From assembly GCA_003242205.1 (NCBI GenBank), contig QGUR01000002.1:1-43104 (forward strand): a DNA stretch of 43,104 bases, read 5' to 3'. The first letter of the stretch is position 1; each line of letters begins with the position of its first letter. Of this stretch, positions 32,695 through 41,565 are shown piece after piece. The stretch is from Chloroflexota bacterium (lineage in GTDB: Bacteria > Chloroflexota > Anaerolineae > Aggregatilineales > Phototrophicaceae). The notes under the pieces were generated by a model. The model was not told the DNA's origin, ran no database searches, and saw nothing but the letters and a program-made list of their open reading frames with translations. The translations under genes were made by a program, and so were the position numbers.

Positions 32695-34485
32695 ATGGAT
32701 CGGACCGTACCCAGAACAGGCAGCGAAGAAATCGAGCTATACATGCGAACCTACTATTCGCTGTTGCGCTCGACACATACCATTCAGATCGAAACGCTCG
32801 TCGAGACGCATATGGCGATGGACTCATCGCTGCACTTCGGCGCACGCCGGCCCGAGCCGGATGCCGCGGCCCTCGTCTACAGCAGTCTGCGCCTGCCGCC
32901 GGTCATGCCGGACGTCAACTACGTGCTTGTCGGGCAGGTGGAATCATCGTTTCTGAATGAGGGCTATCCTGTCACCGAATGGGAGCGCGTCTACGCGCCC
33001 GGACGCCGCCGTCGCACTCACTACGATGGCAAGCACACGCTGGCTGTCTTTATCGCCAGTCGCTCCGACATCGACGACCTGATTCCAATGCTGACTGCGT
33101 ACCAGATCGAGTGGAACAAGCTGCATTTCCTGTTGCAAAAACAGGTCGTGAGCGAGTTTCTGGCGCAGAGCGACGACCGGCGCGAGCCGTTGACCGGAGA
33201 CGAGGTGGTGATGCTGGCCGATGCGCTCAATATGCCGGAACAGGACGTGCAGCGGCTGGAAATCGTGTGGGGGGATCGCTTCTTCAGCAATTTGAAGGCC
33301 ATGGCGCGCGCGCAGAAGAAGATCGGCCTGCGTCTGCTGTCGGGATCGCTGGCCGATTACCGGCGTGGCACGGTGCAATGGTGGTCAGAGATTGAGGCGG
33401 CGCTGGGCGATTCGCTCGATCTGCGCGACCGGCCCGTCTATTTCGTCTCCAGCAATACCCATTCGCTGGTGAATCTGCTGTCGGGGTTTGCGCGGCGCAA
33501 GGAATCGCAGCTGATCGAATACATTCGCTCGCGCGGGCACGAGGATTTGTTAGCCGAATACGCGCGCATCCAGCAGGAGGGGGGCGCGCGCAACCTCGAT
33601 AACTTCCTCTACTACGTGCTGAAGAAGTATCTGAACGATAGTGGCGAGGACGCGCTCGCTCAGCAGTACGCCGATGAGGAAGCGATTGGCATTCGCCGGA
33701 TTGCCAGCCGTCACGGGTTCGAAATCGAGACTCAGGTTATCGAGCTAAGCCGCCTGAATCCGGAGTGGCTCGACCCGCGCCTGTGCGAGGCGTGCGACTT
33801 CGGCCTGTTGCCACAAAGCGACGCCGTCATCCTCAACATCGACTATCCGCTCGGTCTTGCGGCCTATGAACTGCTCTCGCGCGTGACGGAGAACATCGAG
33901 CAGCTTCTCGGCGTGTACGTCATGGGCAAGGCGGCGACGCTCAACGGGCGTATCGGCGACGTGATGATCTCGAACGTCGTCCATGACGAACACTCGCAGA
34001 ATACCTATCTGTTCAACAACTGTTTCAATGCCAGTGATGTCGCGCCGTACATGGTCTATGGCATGGTGTTGGACAATCAGAAGGCCATCAGTTCGCTGGG
34101 GACGTTTCTCCAGAACCGGCGCTATATGAGCGTTTTCTATCACGAGGGCTATACGGTCATCGAGATGGAAGCCGGGCCGTATCTGTCGTCCGTCTATGAG
34201 GCGGTGCGGCCCCAGCGCCACCCGTACAACGAAATTGTGAACCTGTATGGCGCGCCCTTCGATATCGGTTTTCTGCACTATGCGTCGGATACGCCGATGA
34301 GCAAAGGCAAAAACCTCGGCGCTGGCAACCTGAGCTATGCCGGCGTCGAACCGACCTATGCGACATCGGTGGCCATCCTGCGCCGCATTATGGCGAACGA
34401 ACTGGAGCGCCTGCGTCAACGGCAACCCGTTCGACCGCTGGTTCCCGATCTACGCATTCAGCCTCAAGACGACACTGGAAGGTAG
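32695..34485 (+). CDS. Unknown 596-residue protein with a nucleoside phosphorylase-like C-terminal domain
   Basis: I do not recognise the first 370 residues; they are soluble and mostly helical. From about 375 the order of motifs recalls the NP-I nucleoside phosphorylase/nucleosidase fold: VYVMGKAATLNGRIGDVMIS (407-426) resembles the GxAGGL...GD phosphate/ribose loop, VIEMEAGPY (488-496) the ME motif that holds the ribose, and YASDTP (529-534) the SD motif with the acid that acts on the base. From memory it resembles an uncharacterised DUF family (possibly DUF6909). It lies between the two xanthine dehydrogenase genes, two bases ahead of the Mo subunit. A role in releasing purine bases from nucleosides or nucleotides is a reasonable hypothesis. 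GGGAGG lies upstream of the ATG. Confidence 0.7.
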   Translation: MDRTVPRTGSEEIELYMRTYYSLLRSTHTIQIETLVETHMAMDSSLHFGARRPEPDAAALVYSSLRLPPVMPDVNYVLVGQVESSFLNEGYPVTEWERVYAPGRRRRTHYDGKHTLAVFIASRSDIDDLIPMLTAYQIEWNKLHFLLQKQVVSEFLAQSDDRREPLTGDEVVMLADALNMPEQDVQRLEIVWGDRFFSNLKAMARAQKKIGLRLLSGSLADYRRGTVQWWSEIEAALGDSLDLRDRPVYFVSSNTHSLVNLLSGFARRKESQLIEYIRSRGHEDLLAEYARIQQEGGARNLDNFLYYVLKKYLNDSGEDALAQQYADEEAIGIRRIASRHGFEIETQVIELSRLNPEWLDPRLCEACDFGLLPQSDAVILNIDYPLGLAAYELLSRVTENIEQLLGVYVMGKAATLNGRIGDVMISNVVHDEHSQNTYLFNNCFNASDVAPYMVYGMVLDNQKAISSLGTFLQNRRYMSVFYHEGYTVIEMEAGPYLSSVYEAVRPQRHPYNEIVNLYGAPFDIGFLHYASDTPMSKGKNLGAGNLSYAGVEPTYATSVAILRRIMANELERLRQRQPVRPLVPDLRIQPQDDTGR

Positions 34486-34487
34486 CC

Positions 34488-36716
34488 GTGTCCAGGAACG
34501 GACAACTTCACATCGGAAAGAACATCCGGCGTATTGACGCGCTGGGCAAGGTGACAGGCGAGACGCCATATCCCGGCGATATCGATCTCGAAGGTCAATT
34601 GTGGATGAAACTGCGTTTCAGCGACCGGGCGCATGCGCGCGTCGTGGCGCTGGACACCAGCGCCGCCGAAGCGTTGCCCGGCGTGGTTCGCATCTTCACC
34701 GCCGCAGATGTCCCGAATAACGAGTATGGGTTGGTCACGAAGGATCAACCGGTGCTGTGCGGGCCGGGCAGCCGCAACCCGGATGGCGAAATCGTGCGCT
34801 GCTACGCCGACTGCATCGCGGTGGTAGTGGCCGAAAGCGAGGCCATCGCGGCGGAAGCCTGCCGCCTGATTCAGGTGACCTATGAAGACCTGCCGGCGGT
34901 TTTCGATCCTGAAGAAGCCATGCGGCCCGACGCGCCGCAACTGATGCCGAGGTATCCCGGCAACATCATCGCGCGCTACCGCATTCGCCATGGCGATGTC
35001 GAGAGCGCGTGGGCGCAGGCCGATGTGATCGTCGAGGGTACGTATCAAACCGGCTATCAGGAACATGCCTACCTTCAGCCCGAAGCCGGACTGGGCTATA
35101 TCGACGAGCAGGGCCGGGTGACGGTTCTGGTTGCCGGCCAGTGGACGCACGAAGATCAGGAGCAAATCTGCCACGCGCTCGACCTGCCGCCGGAACAGGT
35201 GCGCGTGATCTATCCTGCCATCGGTGGCGCATTCGGCGGGCGCGAGGATATGTCCGTCCAGATCGTGCTGGCGCTGGCGGCCCACGCGCTGCAGCGTCCG
35301 GTAAAGATCATCTGGAGCCGCGAAGAATCCATTCTGTACCATCACAAGCGCCATCCGATCACCATCAAAACCCGCTGGGGAGCGACTCGCGCCGGCAAGG
35401 TGGTGGCGGTCGAAGCGGAGGTCATCGGAGACGCCGGGCCATATGCCTATACGTCACCCAAGGTGTTGGGCAACGCCAACCTGATGGTGACCGGGCCGTA
35501 TGAAATCCCGAACGTGCGCGTCGATACCTACGCCGTGGCGACCAACAATATCCCGACCGGCGCGTTTCGCGGTTTTGGCGCGCCGCAGGGCTGCTTTGCC
35601 GCCGAAGGGCAGATGAACCGGCTGGCCGAAGCGCTGGGCATGGACCCGATCCGTCTGCGCGAGCTGAACACCATCCGCGAGGGCAGTATTCTGTCGGTCG
35701 GCACGCCGCTGCCCAAGGGCGTTTCCATGCCGCAGGTCATCGAAGCCTGCGCTCGTGAGAGCTTCTGGACGCGCGGCCCCGATGGGCGTTGGGAACACCC
35801 GCCCCTGCCTCAGCCCGAAAACCCGGCGCTGCGACGCGGCATCGGCTTTGCCTGTGGCTACAAGAACATCGGTTACAGCTTCGGGTTCCCGGAACAGAAC
35901 TGGGCGACGGTTGAGCTGTATGGCGGCAGCGAGATTGAGCAGGTCATCGTGCGGCAGGGCGGCGCGGAAGTCGGGCAGGGCGCGCATACGGTTTTCGTGC
36001 AGATGGCCGCTGAAGCTGTCGGCGTGCCGCTGGAGCGCGTGCAGTTGATCACCCACGACACCGCCGAAACGCAGACGGCGGGCAGCGCCTCCGCCTCGCG
36101 TCTGACCTTCATGGCCGGAAACGCGATTAAGGGCGCGGCGGAACGCGCGCTGGAGCTATGGCGTAACGAGGAACGACCGGCGAAAGCGACCTTCCAGTAT
36201 CGCCCGCCGAAGACGACGCCATACGACCCCATGACCGGTAAATCGGAGCCGAATTTCGCTTATGGCTATGTAGCGCAGGCGGTCGAGGTCGAGGTCGACA
36301 TCGAACTTGGGTTTGTGCGCGTCCTGCGCGTCATCAGCGCCAACGACGTCGGCCATGCGATCAACCCGGCGATGATTCAGGGCCAGATTGAAGGCGCGGT
36401 CGTGCAGGCGCTCGGTTATGCGGTGATGGAAAATCTGATTTCGGAACAGGGGCGGATTCGCAACCCTCATCTGTCGACTTATCTCATTCCGACGGTGCTT
36501 GACGTGCCCATTGAGGTCAAGTCGGTCATCCTCGAATATGCCGACCCGATTGGCCCGTGGGGCGCGCGTGGCATGGCCGAAATGCCGTTTATCCCGCTTG
36601 CGCCTGCCATCGCCGCCGCCGTTCATGACGCGACCGGCGTCTGGATCGACAAATTGCCGCTCACGCCAGATCGGGTTGTGGCGGCATTGCGGGAGCAGGG
36701 TGTTGGCCTTTTTTAA
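34488..36716 (+). CDS. xdhA: Xanthine dehydrogenase molybdenum-binding subunit
   Basis: A 742-residue molybdenum hydroxylase large subunit, which hydroxylates hypoxanthine/xanthine-type substrates with water. It shows GKVTGETPYPGDI near the N-terminus, IGGAFGGRED, TGAFRGFGAPQG and ARGMAEMP, where E698 is the expected catalytic base. The start is GTG 34488, two bases after the preceding stop. With the YqeB and YqeC homologs next to it, the enzyme is probably of the selenium-dependent type, in which selenium is a labile cofactor and not selenocysteine; no in-frame TGA is present. Substrate is inferred from the cluster; nicotinate or another heterocycle is possible. Confidence 0.92.
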   Translation: MSRNGQLHIGKNIRRIDALGKVTGETPYPGDIDLEGQLWMKLRFSDRAHARVVALDTSAAEALPGVVRIFTAADVPNNEYGLVTKDQPVLCGPGSRNPDGEIVRCYADCIAVVVAESEAIAAEACRLIQVTYEDLPAVFDPEEAMRPDAPQLMPRYPGNIIARYRIRHGDVESAWAQADVIVEGTYQTGYQEHAYLQPEAGLGYIDEQGRVTVLVAGQWTHEDQEQICHALDLPPEQVRVIYPAIGGAFGGREDMSVQIVLALAAHALQRPVKIIWSREESILYHHKRHPITIKTRWGATRAGKVVAVEAEVIGDAGPYAYTSPKVLGNANLMVTGPYEIPNVRVDTYAVATNNIPTGAFRGFGAPQGCFAAEGQMNRLAEALGMDPIRLRELNTIREGSILSVGTPLPKGVSMPQVIEACARESFWTRGPDGRWEHPPLPQPENPALRRGIGFACGYKNIGYSFGFPEQNWATVELYGGSEIEQVIVRQGGAEVGQGAHTVFVQMAAEAVGVPLERVQLITHDTAETQTAGSASASRLTFMAGNAIKGAAERALELWRNEERPAKATFQYRPPKTTPYDPMTGKSEPNFAYGYVAQAVEVEVDIELGFVRVLRVISANDVGHAINPAMIQGQIEGAVVQALGYAVMENLISEQGRIRNPHLSTYLIPTVLDVPIEVKSVILEYADPIGPWGARGMAEMPFIPLAPAIAAAVHDATGVWIDKLPLTPDRVVAALREQGVGLF

Positions 36717-37548
36717 TCGTGCCCGGGTAGTGGTGCGCGGCGGGGGCGACCTCGGCAGCGGGGCGATTTACCGCTTGCACCGCGCGGGTTTTCCCGTTGT
36801 CGTCACCGAACTGGCCGCGCCGGTGTTCGTGCGCCGGGCGGTCAGTTATGGCGAAGCTGTCTACAGCGGCGAAGTCGCAATTGAAGGCGTGACCGCGCGC
36901 TTTGCGCCCGATGTCGATACGGCCCGACGCCTGCTCGATGAGGGCATTGTGCCGGTGCTCGTGGACGAAAGCGGTGACGTGTGGCGCGCGCTGGAGCCTG
37001 TGATCGTGGTGGACGCGCGCATGCAGAAGGTCAACCCCGACACACGCATCGACGACGCGCCGTTCGTGGTGGCGCTGGGGCCGGGCTACACTGCCGGCGT
37101 GGATTGTCACGCCGTTATTGAAACCAACCGCGGACACTGGCTTGGCCGGGTGATTCTGGACGGTTCGGCTGAAGCCGACACCGGCGAGCCGGGGCCGGTG
37201 AAGGGGCAAACACACAGCCGGGTGCTGCGCGCTCCGGTCGCCGGGCATGTGGCGGCGCATGCAGCGATTGGCGATCGCGTCGAAACGGGACAGCTCATCG
37301 CCACGATCGGCGAAGCGCGCATCGTCGCGCCATTTCCCGGTGTGCTGCGCGGCTTGATCCACGAGCGGGTGTGGGTCGATGCCGGCATGAAAATCGGCGA
37401 TCTCGACCCGCGCGCCCGGCGCGAACACTGCTTCACCATTTCCGACAAATCGCTGGCGGTCGGCGGCGGCGTACTCGAAGCGGTTTTCGCTGCGCCGCAG
37501 GTACGGCCATATCTGGCGGAGTTGCATGAAGCTAAGCGCGGCCTTTAA
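36700..37548 (+). CDS. yqeB: YqeB/EF2563 family Mo hydroxylase system protein
   Basis: A 282-residue protein of the selenium-dependent molybdenum hydroxylase accessory group. It shows VVVRGGGDLGSGAIYRLHRAG, then VIVVDARMQKVNPDTR, ALGPGYTAGVDCHAVIETNR with a central cysteine, and APVAGHVAAHAAIGDRV, a lipoyl-like strand pattern. I chose GTG 36700 (GGGAG four bases before it), which overlaps the Mo subunit by 17 bases; the open frame upstream is the shadow of that gene. E. coli YqeB is longer (541), with an extra half not found here. It is thought to act in maturation of the selenium cofactor, but the mechanism is unknown. Confidence 0.87.
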   Translation: MLAFFNRARVVVRGGGDLGSGAIYRLHRAGFPVVVTELAAPVFVRRAVSYGEAVYSGEVAIEGVTARFAPDVDTARRLLDEGIVPVLVDESGDVWRALEPVIVVDARMQKVNPDTRIDDAPFVVALGPGYTAGVDCHAVIETNRGHWLGRVILDGSAEADTGEPGPVKGQTHSRVLRAPVAGHVAAHAAIGDRVETGQLIATIGEARIVAPFPGVLRGLIHERVWVDAGMKIGDLDPRARREHCFTISDKSLAVGGGVLEAVFAAPQVRPYLAELHEAKRGL

Positions 37549-38872
37549 CGTCCGGCGGGGAGACGTGATCTCGTTTGTCGGCGCGGGCGGCAAAACCTCG
37601 ACGTTGCTGGCGCTCGGCTACGAGCTGGTCGATGCCGGGTGGCGTGTGCTGGCCACGACGACCACTCGCATCGGCGAAGATCAACTCGACCTGTTTCCGG
37701 CGGCGGTACGCTCATTGACTCGCGAGGCTGTGGCCGATAGCCTGAACCGCCATAACTTCACCTTTGTCTACGACGAAATCCACGCGGGAAAGGTCTACGG
37801 CCCGGCGCTGAATACGGTGCCATGGCTGCTCGATTCGGTCGATGCCGACGTGCTGTTGATCGAGGCGGATGGCGCGCGCCGGCTGCCGTTCAAAGCGCCG
37901 TACCCGCACGAGCCGGTCATCCCGCCCGAAACGACGCTGGTGATACCGGTAGCGTCCATTGCGGCGCTTGGGCAGCCACTCGACGAGGCACACGTCTACA
38001 ACCCGGAGGCCATGATCGAGCGCTATGGCTTTTACTATGGCGCGCCGGTTAAATCGCCGTGGATGGCTCAGGTGTTGCGCGACGAAACGCTGGGCTTGAA
38101 AGGCGTACCGCCGGATGCGCGGGTTGCCGTCTTTCTCAACGCGACGCCGGAAAGCGGCTATCTGCGCGCCCGCGCCCGTCTGATCGCGCGGCTGGTTCTG
38201 CGCTCGCCGCGCGTTTCCACGGTGGCGCTTGGTTCGGCGCGGGCTGCCGATCCGGTTCACGAAGTCCAGCGCCCGGTCGGGGCGGTGGTGCTGGCGGCGG
38301 GCCTTTCCAGCCGTATGGGCCAGCACAAGGTGCTGCTGCCCTGGACTGACGGCAAGACTATCCTCGAACACATCCTTGAACAGCTTATTCTGGCGAGGGT
38401 GGAGCACATCGTCGTCGTCACCGGGCGCGACGCCGGTAGGGTACGCGCCATAGCCGAAGCCTATGATGTGCAGACCGCCTTCAACCCGGATTACGCGACG
38501 GGCGAGATGCTATCGTCGTTGCAGGTGGGCCTGCGCGCGCTACCGGATCGAGTTGCCGCAGCGCTTGCCGTTCTGGGCGATCAACCGACCATCCAACCGC
38601 GCGTCGTCCAGCAGGTGCTGATGGCTTATGCGGAAGGCAAGGGCGACATTGTCGCGCCGAGTTACCAGATGCGCCGCGGCCATCCGATTTTGATTGACCG
38701 GCGTTACTGGCGTGAGATTTTTGACCTGCCGCCGGGTGGCGCGCCGCGTGACGTAATCAACGCCCATGCCGACCGTATCGCCTACGTCAACGTGAATACC
38801 GACAGTGTTCTGCGCGACGTCGACACGCCGCAGGACTACGAAGCCGAGCGTTCACGCCTGTCCCGCGAATAA
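37526..38872 (+). CDS. YqeC-MocA fusion: selenium cofactor protein plus molybdenum cofactor cytidylyltransferase
   Basis: A 448-residue fusion. Residues 1-240 are YqeC, with Walker A VGAGGKTSTL (18-27), TTTTRIG and LIEADGARRLPFKAP. Residues 248-448 are a MobA-like nucleotidyltransferase (AVVLAAGLSSRMGQHKVLLP, LGDQPTIQP, GHPILIDRRYW) of the MocA type, which makes molybdopterin cytosine dinucleotide. E. coli has the two as separate neighbouring genes. The ATG lies 23 bases inside yqeB. The fusion ties selenium-type maturation to cytidylylation of the Mo cofactor used by the xanthine dehydrogenase. Confidence 0.92.
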   Translation: MKLSAAFNVRRGDVISFVGAGGKTSTLLALGYELVDAGWRVLATTTTRIGEDQLDLFPAAVRSLTREAVADSLNRHNFTFVYDEIHAGKVYGPALNTVPWLLDSVDADVLLIEADGARRLPFKAPYPHEPVIPPETTLVIPVASIAALGQPLDEAHVYNPEAMIERYGFYYGAPVKSPWMAQVLRDETLGLKGVPPDARVAVFLNATPESGYLRARARLIARLVLRSPRVSTVALGSARAADPVHEVQRPVGAVVLAAGLSSRMGQHKVLLPWTDGKTILEHILEQLILARVEHIVVVTGRDAGRVRAIAEAYDVQTAFNPDYATGEMLSSLQVGLRALPDRVAAALAVLGDQPTIQPRVVQQVLMAYAEGKGDIVAPSYQMRRGHPILIDRRYWREIFDLPPGGAPRDVINAHADRIAYVNVNTDSVLRDVDTPQDYEAERSRLSRE

Positions 38873-38893
38873 ACGCCCGCGCTGATTGCAGCC

Positions 38894-38922
38894 TCGCTAC
38901 GCCTGCCGCCAGCCGCTATAAT
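38894..38922 (+). promoter_or_regulatory. Promoter candidate for the purine nucleoside phosphorylase unit
   Basis: A perfect TATAAT (38917-38922), 17 bases after a poor -35 (TCGCTA, 38894-38899), within the 101-base gap before the gene. Transcription would start near 38929. It is the only consensus -10 found in the plus-strand run. Confidence 0.45.
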
Positions 38923-38973
38923 CTACCGATTGATTCTGGACTGCCGAACGCGGCGCAACAGGTTGAGAACAAG

Positions 38974-39816
38974 ATGACGTTTACCCGAAAGGACTTCGCT
39001 GCTGCAGCCCGTGTGATTCGGGAGCGCACTTCGCTTGAACCGCGTATTGGTCTGGTGCTTGGGTCCGGGTTGGGCCATCTGGCCGATACGCTGGTCGATG
39101 CCGATGTTGTGCCGTACCGCGATATTCCCGGGTGGCCGCAGTCGACTGTCGAAGGGCATCGCGGCGAACTGGTGCTCGGCATGCTTGAGGGGCAGCCGGT
39201 AGTCGTGCAGCGCGGGCGTGCTCACTTCTATGAGGGCTACACGCCGCAGCAGGTTACGTTTCCCGTGCGCGTGATGCGCGAACTGGGCGTGACAACGTTG
39301 ATCCTGACGAACGCCGCCGGCGGCCTGAACCCGGATTTTCACGTGGGCGACGTCATGCTGATCAACGATCACATCAACTTTGTCGGCATGGCGGGCAATA
39401 ACCCATTGATGGGGCCGAATGATCCCGAACTGGGCCAGCGCTTCATCGGTATGTCGCAAACCTACGACCGGAAACTACGCCAGGAGGCTCACCGGGCTGC
39501 CAGCGAAGCGGGGATCACACTGCGCGAAGGGGTGTATGTCTGCCTGTCCGGCCCGACGTTCGAAACACCGGCTGAAGTGCGGATGCTGCGTATGCTCGGC
39601 GGCGACGCCGTAGGCATGTCCACCGTTCACGAAGTGCTGGTCGCGCGGCACGGGGGGATGCGCGTGCTGGCCTTTTCGGGGATCACCAATCTTGCCATCG
39701 ACCGGCTTGACGCCGGCGCTGACGCCAACCATGAGGAAGTGCTCGAAGCCGGCAGACTGATCGTCCCCAGACTGGAGGCGATTCTGCGCGGCGTGTTGCG
39801 AAACATGGCGGAATGA
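38974..39816 (+). CDS. punA: Purine nucleoside phosphorylase, trimeric type
   Basis: Cleaves purine nucleosides with phosphate to base and ribose 1-phosphate. At 280 residues it has the trimeric-family set: LVLGSGLGHLAD (27-38), QRGRAHFYEGY, TNAAGGLNPDFHVGDVMLI, CLSGPTFETPAEVRML, GMSTVHEVLVARH and GITNLAID. The asparagine of ITN is the residue that favours 6-oxopurines (inosine, guanosine). It supplies hypoxanthine and guanine to the catabolic genes on the left but probably has its own promoter. The stop overlaps the next ATG by four bases. Confidence 0.95.
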   Translation: MTFTRKDFAAAARVIRERTSLEPRIGLVLGSGLGHLADTLVDADVVPYRDIPGWPQSTVEGHRGELVLGMLEGQPVVVQRGRAHFYEGYTPQQVTFPVRVMRELGVTTLILTNAAGGLNPDFHVGDVMLINDHINFVGMAGNNPLMGPNDPELGQRFIGMSQTYDRKLRQEAHRAASEAGITLREGVYVCLSGPTFETPAEVRMLRMLGGDAVGMSTVHEVLVARHGGMRVLAFSGITNLAIDRLDAGADANHEEVLEAGRLIVPRLEAILRGVLRNMAE

Positions 39817-40667
39817 CAGGGCTGGTCTTTTTCATCGAACAAACGGCCGTAGCGTTCTATATCCTGCTGGGGGCCGGTGTCTTTGTCGCTTTCTACAGAT
39901 TGATGAAGTCGCAGGCCGAATATCGCGGCACGTACTTCGAACTGGAGCGCGATATTGCGCGCTATCACCGGGATAACGCACTGACGGCGTTGATCCTGCT
40001 GGCCGAAGCGGCGCTGGTCGTGCTCGGCGTGCAGCGCGTCGTCGCGCCCACGCTGCGCGAAACCATCGATGTCGTGCCGGTCTTTCAGCCGGTAGTGAGC
40101 GACGGGACGTTTGTCACGCCGACGCCGTTCGCGCTCGAAGGCGGCGCGCCGATCGACCCAAGCGGCGTACAACTCGAAGAAGAAGACCCGGCGCAGCAGG
40201 TATTGGCGACGCCGACGCTGACGCCTACGCCGGTTGGCACAATCATCTCCAATCCGCCTCCGGTTGAAGGCTGCGATATGCCCGGCGCTCAGCTTCAGGT
40301 CCCGGCGAACGGTATGGTTGTTTTCGAGCCGATCACCGTGATCGGCACGGCGTTTACCGAGAATTTCGCCTTCTATCGTTTCGAGATCAAAGGGCCGAGC
40401 ACGTTTGAAAACTTCGCCCCGCGCGAGGATCACAACATACCGGTCGAAACGACATCGGTGCTGGGACAGTTTGTGCCGGCCTTTTACGAGCCGGGGAATT
40501 ACCAATTCCGCCTGACGGTGTTTGATAATACGAACATGCTGAAAGCGTCGTGCACGGTCAACATCGTCATCAGCGAGCCGATTCCAACGCCGACGCCGCT
40601 GGGACAGGATCTGGGGCCGGGCATCGCGCCTGCGCCGGTTGCGACGACGCCCGCGCCCGCCGGCTGA
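39813..40667 (+). CDS. Membrane-anchored extracellular protein, unknown function
   Basis: A 284-residue protein with two hydrophobic segments (about 7-28 and 56-76), then a mostly outside domain flanked by Thr-Pro rich linkers (ATPTLTPTPVGT and PTPTPLGQ). The middle part (about 150-255) is beta-rich and has two cysteines (C154 and C246) that could form a disulfide. TPTP linkers are common in exported Chloroflexota proteins. ATGA overlap with the phosphorylase gene. No enzyme motif seen. Confidence 0.7.
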   Translation: MTGLVFFIEQTAVAFYILLGAGVFVAFYRLMKSQAEYRGTYFELERDIARYHRDNALTALILLAEAALVVLGVQRVVAPTLRETIDVVPVFQPVVSDGTFVTPTPFALEGGAPIDPSGVQLEEEDPAQQVLATPTLTPTPVGTIISNPPPVEGCDMPGAQLQVPANGMVVFEPITVIGTAFTENFAFYRFEIKGPSTFENFAPREDHNIPVETTSVLGQFVPAFYEPGNYQFRLTVFDNTNMLKASCTVNIVISEPIPTPTPLGQDLGPGIAPAPVATTPAPAG

Positions 40668-40684
40668 CGGCAGCGGAGGCGGAC

Positions 40685-41560
40685 ATGGCCACATTGCCTG
40701 TGCTTGGGTTCGTCGGGGCCGGTAAGGTCGGTGTGGCGCTGGCGCGTCTATTGTCGCAGCGGGGCTATACGGTTGCCGCGATTGCCAGCCGGGGGTTTTC
40801 CGCCGCAAAAACGCTAGCCGAACAGGTTGGCGCGGAAGCCGTTACCGCTGCTGAGGTCGTTGCGCGGGCCGAACTGACGTTTCTAACCGTGCCGGACGAC
40901 CAGCTTGCGCCGCTGGCGCGCCAGCTTGCAGAGGATGGCCCCGGCGGCAGGGCAGTCGTTCATACGTCCGGGGCGCTCGACGCCGGCGTGTTGGAACCGC
41001 TGGCTGCGCGCGGCGTGGCGACGGGCAGCCTGCATCCGGCGTTTCCGTTCGCGGACAGCGATGATAGCGTGCGGCGGCTGCCGGGCGCGACGTTCGCGCT
41101 GGAGGCGGCGGACGCCCGACTGGAACGGTGGCTGGAGGAAATCGTCGCCGCGCTCGACGGGCGTATCCTGCGCGTGCCGCCGGGACGCAAGCCGCTTTAT
41201 CACGCGGCGCTGGTCTTTGCCAGCAATTACACGGTCACGCTCTACGCGGTAGCCGAAAAGCTGTTACAGTCGTTGGGAGCCGAACGCGAGGTTGCGGCGA
41301 ACGCCTTGAACGCATTGCTGGAAGGCACGATTGCCAATCTGGCGGCGCAGGGCACTCCCGACGCGCTGACCGGCCCGCTGGTGCGCGGTGATACCGGGAC
41401 GGTTGCAGCCCATCTCGACGCGCTCGAACGTGTCGACCCACGGCTGGCCGCGCTTTACCGCCAGCTTGCGGAGGCCACGCTGCCGCTGCTCGAAGCGCGT
41501 GGTCTATCGACCGAAGCGATTTCAGCCTCTTTAGGCATTTCTCTACCAGACCAGGAGTAA
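40685..41560 (+). CDS. DUF2520/Rossmann-like protein, candidate ketopantoate reductase
   Basis: A 291-residue dehydrogenase-like protein: LGFVGAGKVGVALARLLSQRG binds NADP, then TVPDDQLAPLA, VHTSGALDAGVL, and SLHPAFPFAD, followed by a helical C-terminal domain. This is the pattern of the DUF2520 Rossmann-like family, distant from PanE. GGAGG lies five bases before the ATG at 40685. Standing immediately before panB and panC, it may provide the NADPH-dependent reduction of ketopantoate, an inference from position. Confidence 0.82.
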   Translation: MATLPVLGFVGAGKVGVALARLLSQRGYTVAAIASRGFSAAKTLAEQVGAEAVTAAEVVARAELTFLTVPDDQLAPLARQLAEDGPGGRAVVHTSGALDAGVLEPLAARGVATGSLHPAFPFADSDDSVRRLPGATFALEAADARLERWLEEIVAALDGRILRVPPGRKPLYHAALVFASNYTVTLYAVAEKLLQSLGAEREVAANALNALLEGTIANLAAQGTPDALTGPLVRGDTGTVAAHLDALERVDPRLAALYRQLAEATLPLLEARGLSTEAISASLGISLPDQE

Positions 41561-41565
41561 CGATC

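Noticed and set aside
36499..36699. N-terminal extension of the YqeB-like protein
   Set aside because: The frame upstream of GTG 36700 is the out-of-frame shadow of the Mo subunit gene (Arg/Ser/Pro rich).
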